Shown: positions 53,441 through 64,000 of the stretch, piece after piece
How positions within the stretch are numbered: the first letter of the stretch is position 1
Layout of the letters: every line of letters starts with the position of its first letter
NCBI RefSeq assembly: GCF_950295315.1
Contig: NC_080171.1
Location: 34,092,361-34,156,360, forward strand
Origin: Erinaceus europaeus
Taxonomy: Eukaryota; Chordata; Mammalia; Eulipotyphla; Erinaceidae
Reading direction: 5' to 3'
Length of the DNA: 64,000 nucleotides
Translations under genes and position numbers: made by a program
The notes under the pieces: generated by a model
Seen by the model: only the letters and a program-made list of their open reading frames with translations
The model's database searches: none
Told to the model about the DNA's origin: nothing

Positions 53441-54182
53441 ATCAAATCATTATGCTTGCATAACTGATGCATGCAATGTTGTGTATCAATTACATTTTAA
53501 TTTAAAAGGAAGCAAAAAGCAGGAATGGGTTTAAGGGAGTGTAAGGGAAAATTCCATGGAGTAGGAACAAGAAAAGAAAATAGATAAATTAAGTTGGTAT
53601 TCTCTTCTCAGCTTTAGGCTTCTGAAGGGCCTTGAAATTAAATTAAAATGTATTATCTGAGGCAGGTGGAGAGAGGGCAAAGGTCCTACCCACCCTTAAG
53701 GGTTTTTCTTTTTATTTATTATCTGCTTTATGCCACTGATATGAATACTCCATTTGTTGTTTTTGACCAGAGCATTGTTCAACTTAGGCTATTGGCACTG
53801 CCAGGAATTGAACATGGAACCTCTTACCTGAAAGTCTTTTGTGCTGTTGTTTCACTGTTTCTTCAGTCTGCTGAAGGCTCTTGCTATCTGGCTCATAGTT
53901 TCCTTCTGTTTGATACTGAGTGCCTATAAAACTGCAGAGACTGATCTGGTCTTGAGTATATATCCATTTTCCATTGCCTCTCTGTCAGCATTCTGGTCAA
54001 GAGGAGGAAGGCATGAAATGAGGACTGAATGAACTGCGCTCTAAGATCAATTCTGCTTTGTGGTTGTGTGCAAGCTCCTTAGCATTTGTCAATTCTCTGT
54101 CTTTCTGTAACATGAAGTGATTAAATGATATTAATATTTTCACTTATTTTTAATTAAATTTATAATATATATACACTTTTTT
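53441..54182. other. Unique DNA with a decayed SINE
   Basis: No gene. A minus-strand third-type SINE remnant is likely at about 53720-53870 (CACTGCCAGGAATTGAACAT). Confidence 0.35.
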
Positions 54183-54299
54183 TAAAACCATTGCACTGCT
54201 CAGCTATGGCTGATGGTGGTGCAGGGGGATTGAACCTAGGACTTTGGAGCCTCAGGTATTAGAGCCTCTCTGCATAACTATTATGCTATTTACTCTCCA
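54183..54299 (-). mobile_element. Second-type tRNA-derived SINE
   Basis: Reverse complement of the 24289-24430 family. GGATTGAACCTAGGACTTTG carries the B box, and CTGCATAACTATTATGCTAT the head. Confidence 0.75.
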
Positions 54300-54302
54300 C
54301 TT

Positions 54303-54604
54303 TTTATATACTTTTTATTGCCACTAGAGCTGTGATTGGGGCTTAGTGGATGAATGATAACCCCCCTGCTCCTGGTGGCTATTTTTCCTATTTATTTATT
54401 TATTTGTTTGTTTGTTTGATGAGACAGAGAAATTGGGAGCAAGGAAATAGGGAGAGAGAGAGAGAGAGACAGAGAGACACCTGAAGTACTTGTTTCGCCT
54501 TTTGTGAAGCTTCCTTTCTGCAGGTGGGAAGCAGGTGCTTGAACCTGGATCCTTGTGTATGGTTAATACATGTGTACTCAGCCAGGTACATCACTGCATG
54601 GCCC
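54303..54604 (-). mobile_element. Long-form ERI-type SINE
   Basis: Minus-strand copy with the 3' module (GCCACTAGAGCTGTGATTGG), a (TTTA)n(TTTG)n stretch at 54391-54418, GA-rich body and head ending at about 54604. Confidence 0.8.
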
Positions 54605-55214
54605 CTTCAGTCCTTATTATTTTTTTAAAGTAATATTTAATTTGGGCTCATAATATGTAATACAGATCACATTAAGTTGTTCTAGATGAAACATGGGTCA
54701 GAGGCTTAATTCCATGCTCCTTTGGGAATGTCCCTACACCACCTCAGAGAAACCACTTTGTAGAGCAGGTTCAAAATAACTGATTTCAGGGGTCACAAGG
54801 GCCTTTCCTAGAATTAGTTGTCCTAGTTGCTCGCTACATGTTAGCTTCTTGCATATTAGAGTTTTCTACCTTTGTGAGTGAGCATCATCTACCCCTACAC
54901 TTATCCTTTATATGCATTAATATTGTAATTATCCTAGTAGATCAATATGAGCATTGACACTGTGACCTTACCTGATGAAAAACTGTAAGGCACTGAGATA
55001 GAGTGGAAAGACAAGACCCATAAAGAGAATATCTTATGCTATCAATGTAAGCAACATGTGAAAGGCAGGAATAGATAAGCCTTGCCTTAATACAAAATTC
55101 ATAGATGATCCTTATGAGACATGGTATGAAATTGGGCATATATTAGACCATATTGAAGGAGCCTTTTAGACTTCACATCTCTCATCCTGAAGGTTTCTCC
55201 ATCATCTCAAGAAA
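54605..55214. other. Unique DNA, no gene
   Basis: No recognised repeat or exon-like frame. Confidence 0.4.
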
Positions 55215-55249
55215 AAAAAAAAAAGAAAGAAAGAAAGGCCTTCCCTCCC

Positions 55250-55640
55250 TGTTAACCTGAAAGCAATGGAAAAACTCTCTGTGTCTTCACTGTAATTTGT
55301 TAACCAGTTTATCACCCATCTTAAGTGGTTGGTACCTCTCCCTCCACTCTTTACTGATAGTGGAATTATGTGCTTGTATTATTGTAATGTGAACTCTCCC
55401 TAAATATCATATTGTAATTACATGTGATTGGCTTGAGATATAAAATGAAACCTGTCTGCATAAAGGTAACAGTTACCAGACCTGAGACCGAACATTACAC
55501 TGACCCTCTTCACCCATCTCTGAAGATTCTTGAGGGGCATCCATACCTCCAGTCATGTGAAACTCTGGTTCTAGTGAACAAGCCTTTTGTCTTCTAGACT
55601 TGCCTCTTCCTTGTGCTGCATCAACTCAACCTCAACAACA
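55250..55640 (+). mobile_element. LTR-like block, uncertain
   Basis: It begins TGTTAACCTGAAAG, has a TATA-like GATATAAAATGAAACC at about 55436, then a CT-rich segment, and ends near CTCAACCTCAACA. This is an LTR-like layout. No TSD, poly(A) signal or retroviral gene was identified, so it may be something else. Confidence 0.25.
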
Positions 55641-55721
55641 ACTTTAGTTTAGATTCACCTCCAAGAACCACTGTCATATGATGGTGCTCACCGTTGCTAT
55701 TCTTTGTTTAGTTTATTTATT

Positions 55722-56118
55722 TGTTTATATTTTATTTATAAAAAGGAAACACTGACAAAGCCATAGGATAAGAGGGGTACAACTCCACACAATTCCCACC
55801 ACCAGAACTCCGTTTCCCATCCCCCTCCCCTGATAGCTTTCCTATTCTTTAACCCTCTGGGAGCATGGACTCAAGGTCATTGTGGGATTCAGAAGGTGGA
55901 AGGTCTGGCTTCTGTAATTGCTTCCCCGCTGAACATGGGCATTGTTGACAGGTCGATCCATACTCCCAGCCTGTCTCGCTCTTTCCCTAGTGGGGTGAGG
56001 TTCTGGGGTATCAGAGCTCCAGGACACATTGGTTGCCTACCCACGGAAATCTGGTTGGCTTCATGCTAGCATCTGGGACCTGGTGGCTGAAAAGAGAGTT
56101 AACATATAAAGCCAAACA
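55722..56118 (-). mobile_element. 5'-truncated L1 long-3'UTR insertion
   Basis: Minus-strand copy of the terminal ~395 bp with all young-subfamily landmarks (GATAAGAGGGGTACAACTCC, GTTGACAGGTCGATCCATAC). Confidence 0.82.
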
Positions 56119-56721
56119 AGTTGTTGACTAATCATATAGTTTCACAATCATGGAGGCTGCAGTCACATCACCGGGTGGCACAACCTATATTTCAAAATTG
56201 AGATTTAGTTATCTGCATTCTAAGTAGTACCAAAGTTGCATGTAACACTGAAAATGTATGAAAATCTTTTCTCCTTGAAAAGACTTTCTTCCCTGAGCCG
56301 GGTTCCTTCTCTGTACATACATGTCCTTGCCACCCCCTTTCTTTTGAGGCCACTTACCTTTCAGAGACTCTGTGTACCATTCTAAATTCTTCTCATTAAA
56401 AGAAACACAGAAAGGCATTTATGTTTTTCTTTCTTTAATTTCTTCTTTCAGACTACCATCATTGTTTTAATGTAAATGGCTCATCAGAGTACTTTGCTTA
56501 ACAAAAGACAATTCTGTTCTATGAGAAGTTCTGCCAAGATCTTTTAAAATAACATTTTCCCTCCTGTCCAGATCTTGGCTATGAAATATCATGAGGTATT
56601 TATGTTAAGAGGTAAAAGAAAACAAAAAAAAAAGAAGAAGAAAAGAAAAGATAGGAGGACCATTCTTCTTTCAATCAGTGCTCCTAGGTTGATAAAGAAA
56701 TTCATGTTCCATTTTTTCTGG
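56119..56721. other. Unique DNA, no gene
   Basis: No repeat recognised. Purine-rich near 56620-56655. Confidence 0.4.
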
Positions 56722-56735
56722 AGAGTCAGATTTTT

Positions 56736-56985
56736 TGTTTGTTTTGTTTTTTAATTTTTTTAAAAAAATTTTCCCCTTTCGTCACTGTTGTAGTTATTAT
56801 TATTATTGCTGTCACTGTTGTTGGATAGGACAGAGAGAAATGGAGAGAGGAGGGGAAGACAGAGAGGGGGAGAGAAAGACAGACAACTGCAGACCTGCTT
56901 CACTGCCTGTGAAGTGAACCTCCTGTAGGTGGGGAGCCAGGAGCTTGAACCGGGGTCTTTACGCTGTGCCACATCCCTGCTCCCA
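56736..56985 (-). mobile_element. ERI-type SINE
   Basis: Minus-strand copy with a perfect 14-bp TSD, AGAGTCAGATTTTT, at 56722-56735 and 56986-56999. It lacks the long 3' module. Confidence 0.9.
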
Positions 56986-57089
56986 AGAGTCAGATTTTTA
57001 AAGAGAAGGACTGAAATTTAAGAATTTGAATTCTGTTGAGCTGCTCCATATTTCCAAACATGGCCTAAAATAATTTTAAACCTTAGGTA

Positions 57090-57190
57090 GATTGAGGCTG
57101 AGATGTAACTCTGTGGTAGAGATTATGCATGTATGAAGCCTTGGATTTAATCCCTGGCACCAAGGTGATCATGGTGGTGGGGGGATCTAG
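57090..57190 (+). mobile_element. Third-type SINE, old
   Basis: tRNA-like head GGCTGAGATGTAACTCTGTG with B-box-like GGATTTAATCCCTGGC at about 57145. Confidence 0.55.
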
Positions 57191-57544
57191 GGTGCTTAGT
57201 TTGGAGATTTTTACACTTGATCTTAGTAAAAATACAGAAAAGTGATCAGGAATTTTTTAAAACAACTGTTCAAAGAAAATTTGAACAAGGCTTTGAACTT
57301 TGCAGATACTTAAATATATCTTAATTCTCCTATAATGTACAGGCCTCTATATTTTTCTATTCCCTTTCTAATAGGAGGAAATATATCCCCTTGCAATATA
57401 TTCCTTGAAGAAGCTGGCTCTGTAGGTTCAGTGAAATTTTCTATCTTCTTGACTTTGCATATTTCACCCTCAAACTCTCATTAAGAGACTCTGTCTCTCT
57501 CTTTTTCTCTCTATCTCTGGGGGTGCTTTAATAATTGAATAAAA
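57191..57544. other. Unassigned; CT-rich SINE tail near the end
   Basis: Nothing recognised until 57487-57540, which resembles a SINE CT-rich body. Confidence 0.3.
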
Positions 57545-57830
57545 AAGTTATGGGACATACACTCAATGGGGCACTATTCAGTAATTTAAAAAGACTGTAT
57601 TGTGTCCTCTGGGGTAAAATAAATGGAACTGGTAGTGATTATGCTTAGTGAAGTAAGGAAGTAAAGGCTACCAGGTAATTTCACTCATATAGTCAACCCA
57701 TACCTAAGATCTGGGGAGAACTATAGTGGTTATCATGGGGAGGGCATCGAACTTTGGTGGTAGAAGTGGTATAGGACTACCCTATTACAATCTTGTAAAT
57801 AACTATTAACTCACTAATAAAAATACAGAA
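57545..57830 (+). mobile_element. Old L1 3' end
   Basis: Plus-strand end of ORF2 (ACTCAATGGGGCACTATTCA) and 3'UTR (ACCCATACCTAAGATCTGGG; TATTAACTCACTAATAAAAA). The 3' terminus resembles those of the long-3'UTR L1 copies. Confidence 0.75.
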
Positions 57831-58089
57831 AAAGAAAGAGATCTTCCTTCTAAATATAGGATATGAACATATAAGACAGTAGAGTTGTGCAGGCATGAAG
57901 CCCCGGCAGTTTCTTATCCCTCTTTTTGTGAACTTGGAAACAGCTAATGATAGCTTCCTGTATCTATTAATTTTTCTTGCTTGTGAAATAATAATCTATC
58001 TAATGTCTTCTCTATTCATAAACTGGAGCAGTTTGACACTTTGTCCTCAAGTATAATTAATATAAGAAAGGATTTTGCAGACACCTTTT

Positions 58090-59180
58090 TTTTTTTAATT
58101 TGTAACATTAGGTTACAAGATTGTAAGATTGCAGTATATAGTTCATTCCATACCTATCACCAAAATGCTCTATCCCCACACTGCCACCTTCCAAAGATAA
58201 CCACCATACTTCTCACCAGTCTTAACAACACTTGGCTTGCTTCTTTTTCTTTCTTTCTTTCCTTTCAAGTTTATGTGTATCAGATTTCTATATTGCACAT
58301 ATAAGTGAAACCATCCAATCGTTGTCTTTCATCTCTTTATCTCCATTTCCATCCATTTTGTCCCAAAGGACACAATGTCATCATTTTGATGGTAGAGTAG
58401 CATTCCACAGAATATATATCCCATAGTTTCTTCAGAAAGTCATCTGTTTATGGGTGTTTAGCCTTCTCCCATTTTTTTTTTGCTACTGTAAATAATGCAG
58501 CTATGAACATAGGGGTGAATATGTCTCTTTGAATTAGTGTTTCAGTGTCTTTTGAATAAATACTTCAGAGTGGTATTACTGGATTGTAAGGTAATTCCAT
58601 TTTTATTTGTTTAAGGATTTATAGTCTTCCAAAGGGGCTGCACCATTTTGCATTCCCACCAGCACTGTAGTAAACTTTCCTTTTCTCCACAGCCTCTCCA
58701 ACACTCACCATTTGTCCTGGTTAATGTAAGCCATTGTGTGAGATACTAGTTTTAATTTGCATTTCTTTAATGATAAGTGAGGTAGAGCATTTCTTTATGT
58801 GTCTGTGGTTCACGTATATCTCTTCTTTATAAAACTGTTTAGTTCTTGGACTACTTTTTTTATTGGGTTATATTTTACTTCTTTTGTAGATCTGTACCAA
58901 TTCTATATAGATATATCAGTAGCTTATCAGACATGTGACATGCAAATATACTCTTCCATTTACTGGGTTGCCAGGTTATCCTTGTGTAGTAGCTTTCAGT
59001 GTGTAGAAGCTCTTTAGTTTCATGTAATCCCATGTATTTACTCTTGTTTTTATTTCCCATGCCCATGGGGTTGGGTTTCCAAATATATCTTTGACTTGAA
59101 GATCTACAAAGTTTCACTGATGATTTCTTCTATAAACTTTAGAGTTTCTGGTCTAATATACAGGTCTTTGATCTACTTTG
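58090..59180 (-). mobile_element. Old L1: 3'UTR and ORF2 C-terminal region
   Basis: Minus-strand L1 of about 1.1 kb. Plus-strand landmarks are GTGAAACCATCCAATCGTTG, TAGTAGCATTCCACAG-like sequence near 58394, TGCATTCCCACCAGCACTGT and TAGATCTGTACCAATTCTAT. A short minus frame at 58875-59117 is a relic of ORF2. Confidence 0.82.
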
Positions 59181-59189
59181 ATCTAATTT

Positions 59190-59327
59190 TTAAACCTTTT
59201 ATTAGTGATATATAAAATTATAAAATAACCGGTGAATTCCACACCTTTACCACCACCTGAGCTCTGTATCCCCATTTCCTTAATTGGAAACTGCAGTAGT
59301 TCTCCCAAGGACAGATATGGTTGACTA

Positions 59328-59364
<37 letters not shown>

Positions 59365-59595
59365 ATCCATCTTTCCCATTTTTTCCCCCTATGGTCCTGC
59401 CTTCTCTTCCATTTTATGTCATAGTTGCACCTATTACTACTTCTTTCCTTTTTTCCTCTTCTTTCTCTGAGTCCTGATGGAATTGAGTTTCAGAGCCCTC
59501 TAGTCATCTTTTCCTCACATTTCTCCCCCTCTGGGAGTGTGGACCAAATTCGTTTTGGGGTGCAGAAGGTATGAGGTCTAGCTTCTGTAATTGCA
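59190..59595 (-). mobile_element. Old L1 long-3'UTR fragment
   Basis: Minus-strand copy (TTTATTAGTGATATATAAAA tail; TTAATTGGAAACTGCAGTAG; TGATGGAATTGAGTTTCAGA). A (CTGT)n array lies at 59329-59356. Confidence 0.68.
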
Positions 59596-59599
59596 GCAG

Positions 59600-59700
59600 A
59601 CACCTATCTTGGTTAGAAGAGAATTTGTGCCCATGTGCCAACAACTTTTCTATAAACCATTAACCTCACAATAAAAAATAAAGAAAAAAAATACAAGAAA
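59600..59700 (+). mobile_element. Short A-tailed retroposon end
   Basis: It ends in CCTCACAATAAAAAATAAAG and an A-rich tail. It is probably an L1 3' end; only ~100 bp remains. Confidence 0.35.
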
Positions 59701-60149
59701 GGAAAGGTTAATGCTTGATTCTTTTAGTTTATCAACTTTCAGATTATTGACTGTATTATACAACCCTCTCCAAACATAGCCAGTGAGTAATTATTTCAGC
59801 ATTATTACCATCCATTGAACTTGTGTTTTGTATGCTGTGTTTTAATACATTGCAGTTATTAATATTAAAGTTCTTTTTTTTCTTTTTGGCAGTAAAATCT
59901 TATTTAAGTTGACTTTTTGGCCTTTTCCCCCCTTACAATGGTGACAATATATTATTTTTCTTGCTTTGTTATTTGACAAAACTTTCCAGGCTTTTCTGGC
60001 ATTATTTCATATCATAAATCTACAATAAGTAAAAAGTGGGAAGAACTATTTGGAAACCACAGCATGAGTGTTAGAGTATTCATTGTTACTGGAATGGTGG
60101 TTATTTTAAATGTGTTTAATAGGCAGAACTAGGAAATATACTTATTTAT
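59701..60149. other. Unique DNA, no gene
   Basis: No repeat or exon-like frame recognised. Confidence 0.4.
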
Positions 60150-60385
60150 TTGTCACTAGGGTTACTGGTGGGGCTTTATGCCTGCACAAGTCTACTGTCT
60201 TTAGTGTTCATGTCCTCTAGATAGAGGGTGAGAGACAGAGAAGAGACACTGTAACACCGGCCCACCACTTGTGAAGCTTCCTTCTTACATGTGCTCCAAT
60301 GTGGTGACCTTGCAGTCAGGCCCAGGTTCTTGTGCATAGTCATGTGTGTACTTTATCAGGTTAGCCACTTTCCTGCTTCTGATCT
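60150..60385 (-). mobile_element. Old ERI-type SINE
   Basis: Minus-strand diverged long form (CACTAGGGTTACTGGTGGGG; CCACTTGTGAAGCTTCC; decayed head). Confidence 0.6.
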
Positions 60386-60489
60386 ATGTATAATTCCATA
60401 ACATCCCTCTATAAACCATGCATGTGCGATAGCTACCACTGTTTTCTATTTTTAGAGAGACAAAGCTTATATCAAAAAAACTAATAATT

Positions 60490-60565
60490 TTTTGACTCAA
60501 ATGTCGCTCAACTTGGATTCTTGGTGGTGCTGGGGATCATACCTGAAACCTATCTTCCTGACCTT
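60490..60565 (-). mobile_element. Third-type SINE fragment
   Basis: GGTGGTGCTGGGGATCATAC is the complement of a tRNA-like B-box region. Confidence 0.45.
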
Positions 60566-60675
60566 CTACCCCTTTCTTTCTTTCCCTTTTTTCAGGGAAC
60601 ACTATAGTTCAGTTGATGTTGTCCCATAGAGCACTTTTGCTGTTTTCATATCTCCCAATATGTGTGTTTGTTTGT

Positions 60676-61112
60676 TTTTGCCACCAGGGTTATTGCTGGG
60701 GTTTAATGCCTGCTCAATGAATCCATTTCTCTCATCAGCCAGGGAGTCTTTCTCCCCTTCTTCCCTTTCTTTCTCCCTTCTTTTTTTATTCCCCTTCCCT
60801 CCTTCGCTCGCTCCCTCCATCTTTCCTTCTTCCCTCCCTCCCTTCCTTCTTTCCTTCCTTCCTTCTTTCCTTCCTTCCTTCCTTCCTTCCTTCCTTCCTT
60901 CCTTCCTTCCTTCCTTCCTTCCTTCCTTCCTTTTTAATAGAGAGGGAAATTGATAGGGAAAAGGGATATAGAGAAGGTTAGAGACAAAGTCATCTGCAGC
61001 ACTGCTTCACTACTTGCAAAACTCCCCTCCTGCAGATAGGGACTGAGGGGCTTGAACCTGGGTCCTTGTACAAAATAATGTGTGTGCTCTACTAGATGCC
61101 CACCATCTGCCC
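60676..61112 (-). mobile_element. ERI-type SINE with a large internal (CCTT)n array
   Basis: Minus-strand long form. The 3' module (GCCACCAGGGTTATTGCTGG) is at 60680 and the body resumes at about 60940 (GAGGGAAATTGATAGGG) through the head near 61100. The spacer between them has been replaced by CCTT repeats. Confidence 0.78.
60820..60932. repeat. (CCTT)n microsatellite
   Basis: About 28 tetranucleotide units with minor interruptions, inside a SINE. Confidence 0.95.
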
Positions 61113-61236
61113 CCTTTCCAGTTCTTTTTGTTGATCTATTTAGTATATATTACAGCTCAATAATTCTGTTTATTAATTACTTCTTGTTTAACATCAGATA
61201 TCTTGATTATAGTTTTTATTTCTGTTATTGAATTCT

Positions 61237-61348
61237 TTTTTTAAATATGAGATGGTTTATGAATTTGTGTGTCATCCTTGCACAGGGGTCATGTTAACAG
61301 GGCTCTGCACTGTTCCAGTTTTAGTATATGTGCTGCAGAAGTGAGCAT
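61237..61348 (-). pseudogene. RNU6 pseudogene: U6 snRNA retropseudogene
   Basis: The minus strand from 61348 follows U6 over its length. It shows the 5' end with AGCACATATACTAAAA-like sequence, a diverged centre, then the GCAAGGATGACACGCAAATT-like part with several C-to-T changes, and a T-rich 3' end near 61245. U6 is the catalytic-core spliceosomal RNA. This copy has substitutions in the normally invariant ACAGAGA region and no upstream snRNA promoter, so it is dead. A perfect 14-bp TSD, TGTTATTGAATTCT, at 61223-61236 and 61349-61362 marks it as L1-mobilised. Confidence 0.93.
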
Positions 61349-61526
61349 TGTTATTGAATTCTATAAGTCCATTATTTTCTTGTGAAACTTTTTCATATTT
61401 TCTTTTACCTTGTTATACTTGTTGCTTATTTTACTTTATATTTTATTGTTTGTTTATTGGTTTATTTTTCTTATTTGGGGGAAATATTGTTAAAACTGTT
61501 TCTTTAAACTTTTATTCTGGTATGTT

Positions 61527-61967
61527 TTTTTTTTTAAAGATTTTATTTTTTTTTCTCCTTTTTTTTAATTTAAGAAAGGATTAATTAACAAAACCATAGG
61601 GTAGGAGGGGTACAACTCCACACAATTCCCACCACCCAATCTCCATATCCCACCCCCTCCCCTGATAGCTTTTCCATTCTCTATCCCTCTGGGAGCATGG
61701 ACCCAGGGTCATTCAGAAGGTAGAAGGTCTGGCTTCTGTAATTGCTTCCCCGCTGAACATGGGCGTTGACTGGTCGGTCCATACTCCCAGTCTGCCTCTC
61801 TCTTTCCCTAGTAGGGTGGGTCTCTGGGGAAGCGGAGCTCCAGGACACATTGGTGGGGTCTTCAATCCAGGGAAGCCTAGCCAGCATCCTGATGACATCT
61901 GGAACCTGGTGATTGAAAAGAGAGTTAACATACAAAGCCAAACAAATTGTTGAGCAATCATGGACCC
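61527..61967 (-). mobile_element. 5'-truncated L1 long-3'UTR insertion
   Basis: Minus-strand young copy with T-rich tail 61527-61567. A 14-bp TSD with one mismatch (TATTCTGGTATGTT at 61513-61526, TATTCTGTTATGTT at 61968-61981) brackets it. The frames at 61681-61961 follow the same non-coding pattern as in the other copies. Confidence 0.88.
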
Positions 61968-62079
61968 TATTCTGTTATGTTGCCTACTTCTATCACAGGC
62001 TTTTTTTGCTCTATCATCTGTGGTATATTCTTTCTTTTATTTCTTCCTTCCTTCCTTCCTTTCTCTCTCTATTCTTTTT

Positions 62080-62580
62080 TTTACATATTTTATTTGTGAT
62101 TAATAGTGAGCTACAATATTTTAATATTACAGTGTATGGTTTCACACCATATTCATCACCAAAGTTCCTCTTTCCTACCTCCCAAAGATAACCATCATAT
62201 TTCTCACAAATCTTAGAAATAATTTACTTGCTTTTTTTTTAAATTCATGCATATTAGTTCTCTAGATTCCATATATGAGTGAAACTACCCAATAGTTGTC
62301 TTTCATCCTTTTACTTATTTAGCTAAGCTCTTGCATAGCTATATCCATTTTGCTCGAAAGGAGACAAATATCATCTTTTTTGGTTGTAGAATACTATTCC
62401 ATGGTATATATATCCTATAACTTTTTAACCAGTCATCTGTTGATGAACATTTAGGCTGCTTCCACTCTTCGGTGATTATAAATACTGTGATTAGGAACAT
62501 CTCCCTTTGAATTAATGTTTGAGTGTCCACTGGATAAATGCCTAGGAATGGTATCATTAGATCGTAGGGTAATTCCAGGG
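62080..62580 (-). mobile_element. Old L1 3' end
   Basis: Minus-strand L1 of the same old type as 58090-59180 (ACAGTGTATGGTTTCACACC; GTGAAACTACCCAATAGTTG; TAGAATACTATTCCATGGTA). It stops abruptly at 62580 where a younger L1 begins. Confidence 0.78.
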
Positions 62581-64000
62581 TTTTTACTTTGGTGCCCTAC
62601 TACAAATTTAATCAGATCCTGCTTTGAGTTTCCCTTTCTATTCTTCTTTCTCAACTTCTGTTTATGAGTGGGATCATCCCATACTCCTCTTTGTCTTTCT
62701 GACTTATCTCACTTAACGTAATTCCTTCTAGCTCCATCCAAGATGGGTCAGAGAAGGTGGGCTCATTGTTCTTAATAGCTGAGCAGTATTCCATTGTGTA
62801 TATATACCACAGCTTTCTCAGCCACTCATCTGTTGTTGGGCACCTGGGTTGCTTCCAGGTTTTAGCTATTATGAATTGTGCTGCTATGAACATAGGTGTA
62901 CACATATCTTTTTGGTTGGGTGCTATGGAGTCCTTGGGGTATATCCCCAGGAGAGGAATTACTGGGTCATATAGAAGGTCCAAGTCTAGCCTTGTGAGAG
63001 TTCTCCAGACTGTTCTTCACAGAGGCTGGACCAATTGACATTCCCACCAGCAGTGCAGAAGGGTTCCTTTGGTCCCACAGCCTCTCCAGAATTTATTGCT
63101 GCTGTCCTTTTTGATGTATGCCATTCTCACTTGGGTGAGGTGGTATCTCAATGTTGTCTTTATTTGCATTTCTCTGACAGTGACCTGGAGCAATACTTTG
63201 TGATCTCCTCTGTAGTGAATGTTTTGTTGATATCCTTTGCCCATTTTTGGATGGGGTCATTTGCTTTTTTGTTGCTAAGTTTGCTGAGCTCTTTGTATAT
63301 TTTGGTGATTAGTCTCTTGTCTGATGTATGGCATGTGAAGATCTTCACCCATTCTGTGAGGGGTCTCTGTTTGTGTGATAAATTCTTTGGCTGTGCAGAA
63401 GCTTTTCAATTTGATGTAGTCCCATTGGTTTGTTTCCGCTTTAGTCTTCCTTGCAATTGGGTTTGTATCATTGAAGATGTCCTTGAGGTTTAGGTGGGAA
63501 AGTGTTCCACCAATGTTTTCCTCTAAGTATTTGATTGTTTCTGGTCTAACATCCAGGTCCTTGATCCATTTGGAGTTAATTTTTGTTTCTGATGAGATAA
63601 GGTAGTTCAATTTCATTCTTCTGCATGTTTCAATCCAGTTTTCCCAGCACCATTTATTGAAGAGAGCCTCCTCCTTCCATTTAATACTTTGGGCCCCCTT
63701 ATTAAAGATTAGATGTCCATAGGTGTGGGGGTTTATTTCTGGGCTTTCAATTCTGTTCCACTGGTCTGTGTGCCTATTTTTGTTCCAGTACCAGGTTGTT
63801 TTGATGAAGATGGAATTATAATATAGTTTGAGATCTGGGAGTGTGATGCCTCCATTTCTGTTTCTTTTCCTCAGGATTGTTTAGGCAATTCTAGGTGTTT
63901 TCTGGTTCCAGATAAATGATTGTAGTTTTTGTACCATTAAAGAAGATTGGTAGAACTTTGATGGGTATTGTGTTAAATTTGTATATGGCTCTGGGGAGAA
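62581..64000 (-). pseudogene. L1 ORF2 C-terminal half, runs off the right edge
   Basis: Minus-strand younger-type L1 lacking its last ~200 bp of 3'UTR. ORF2 pieces are readable in several frames: 62651-62983 (LYDPVIPLLGIYPKD, MEYCSAIKNNEPTF), 63017-63244 ([20 protein letters not shown]), 63160-63348 and 63275-63616 (INSKWIKDLDVRPETIKYLE). RT-region sequence continues to the window edge. At least three frame changes separate them, so no functional protein is made from this part. Confidence 0.9.

Noticed and set aside
1..64000. CRISPR array or prokaryotic defence system
   Set aside because: The regularly recurring sequences are dispersed, TSD-flanked SINEs and L1 ends with A-tails. There is no spacer periodicity or cas-like frame.

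Overview
This is intergenic and/or intronic DNA from a placental mammal, very probably a hedgehog (Erinaceidae, likely Erinaceus). The evidence is the dominant short repeat. It has a tRNA-like head with a Pol III A box (GTAGCGCAGTGGGTTAAG) and a B box (GGTTCGAGCCC), then a CACCTGCAGG segment, a CT-rich stretch and an A-rich tail. That is the architecture of the hedgehog ERI-type SINE as I know it. About 30 copies lie on both strands. Two further tRNA-derived SINE types, several L1 lineages, MIR remnants and MaLR-type LTR remnants fit the same picture. The species assignment is recognition plus inference, not a database result.

Layout. 0-5.6 kb is a stack of nested retroposons, including a 1.43-kb L1 long-3'UTR insertion with a 17-bp target-site duplication (TSD). 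5.7-7.1 kb is an MLT1A-like LTR split by later insertions, one of them a probable solo LTR. 7.1-11.2 kb is mostly single copy and holds a homeodomain-motif-rich stretch that looks like a conserved non-coding element. 11.2-17.4 kb is an end-to-end L1 flanked by a perfect 13-bp TSD; ORF1 is intact, while ORF2 is broken by stops, frameshifts and a 243-bp templated internal duplication. 19.7-25.5 kb is relatively unique; it holds a CTCF-like motif and two phase-compatible candidate coding exons on the minus strand (23111-23208 and 22324-22453). 25.7-33.6 kb is a LINE/SINE mosaic with a truncated 7SK RNA pseudogene. 33.6-47.5 kb alternates unique DNA with SINEs and L1 3'UTR pieces, one flanked by a 46-bp TSD. 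47.5-53 kb is a dense mosaic of old LINE pieces with a duplicated 146-bp block. 53-64 kb holds more SINEs, old L1s, a U6 pseudogene, and an L1 that runs off the right edge.

No host gene can be named. The only recognisable long coding sequences belong to L1, so most of the biology here is L1 reverse transcription acting on itself, on SINEs and on the small RNAs 7SK and U6. The two candidate exons are the main hint of a host gene; I do not recognise the protein. I see no CRISPR array, operon or prokaryotic feature.
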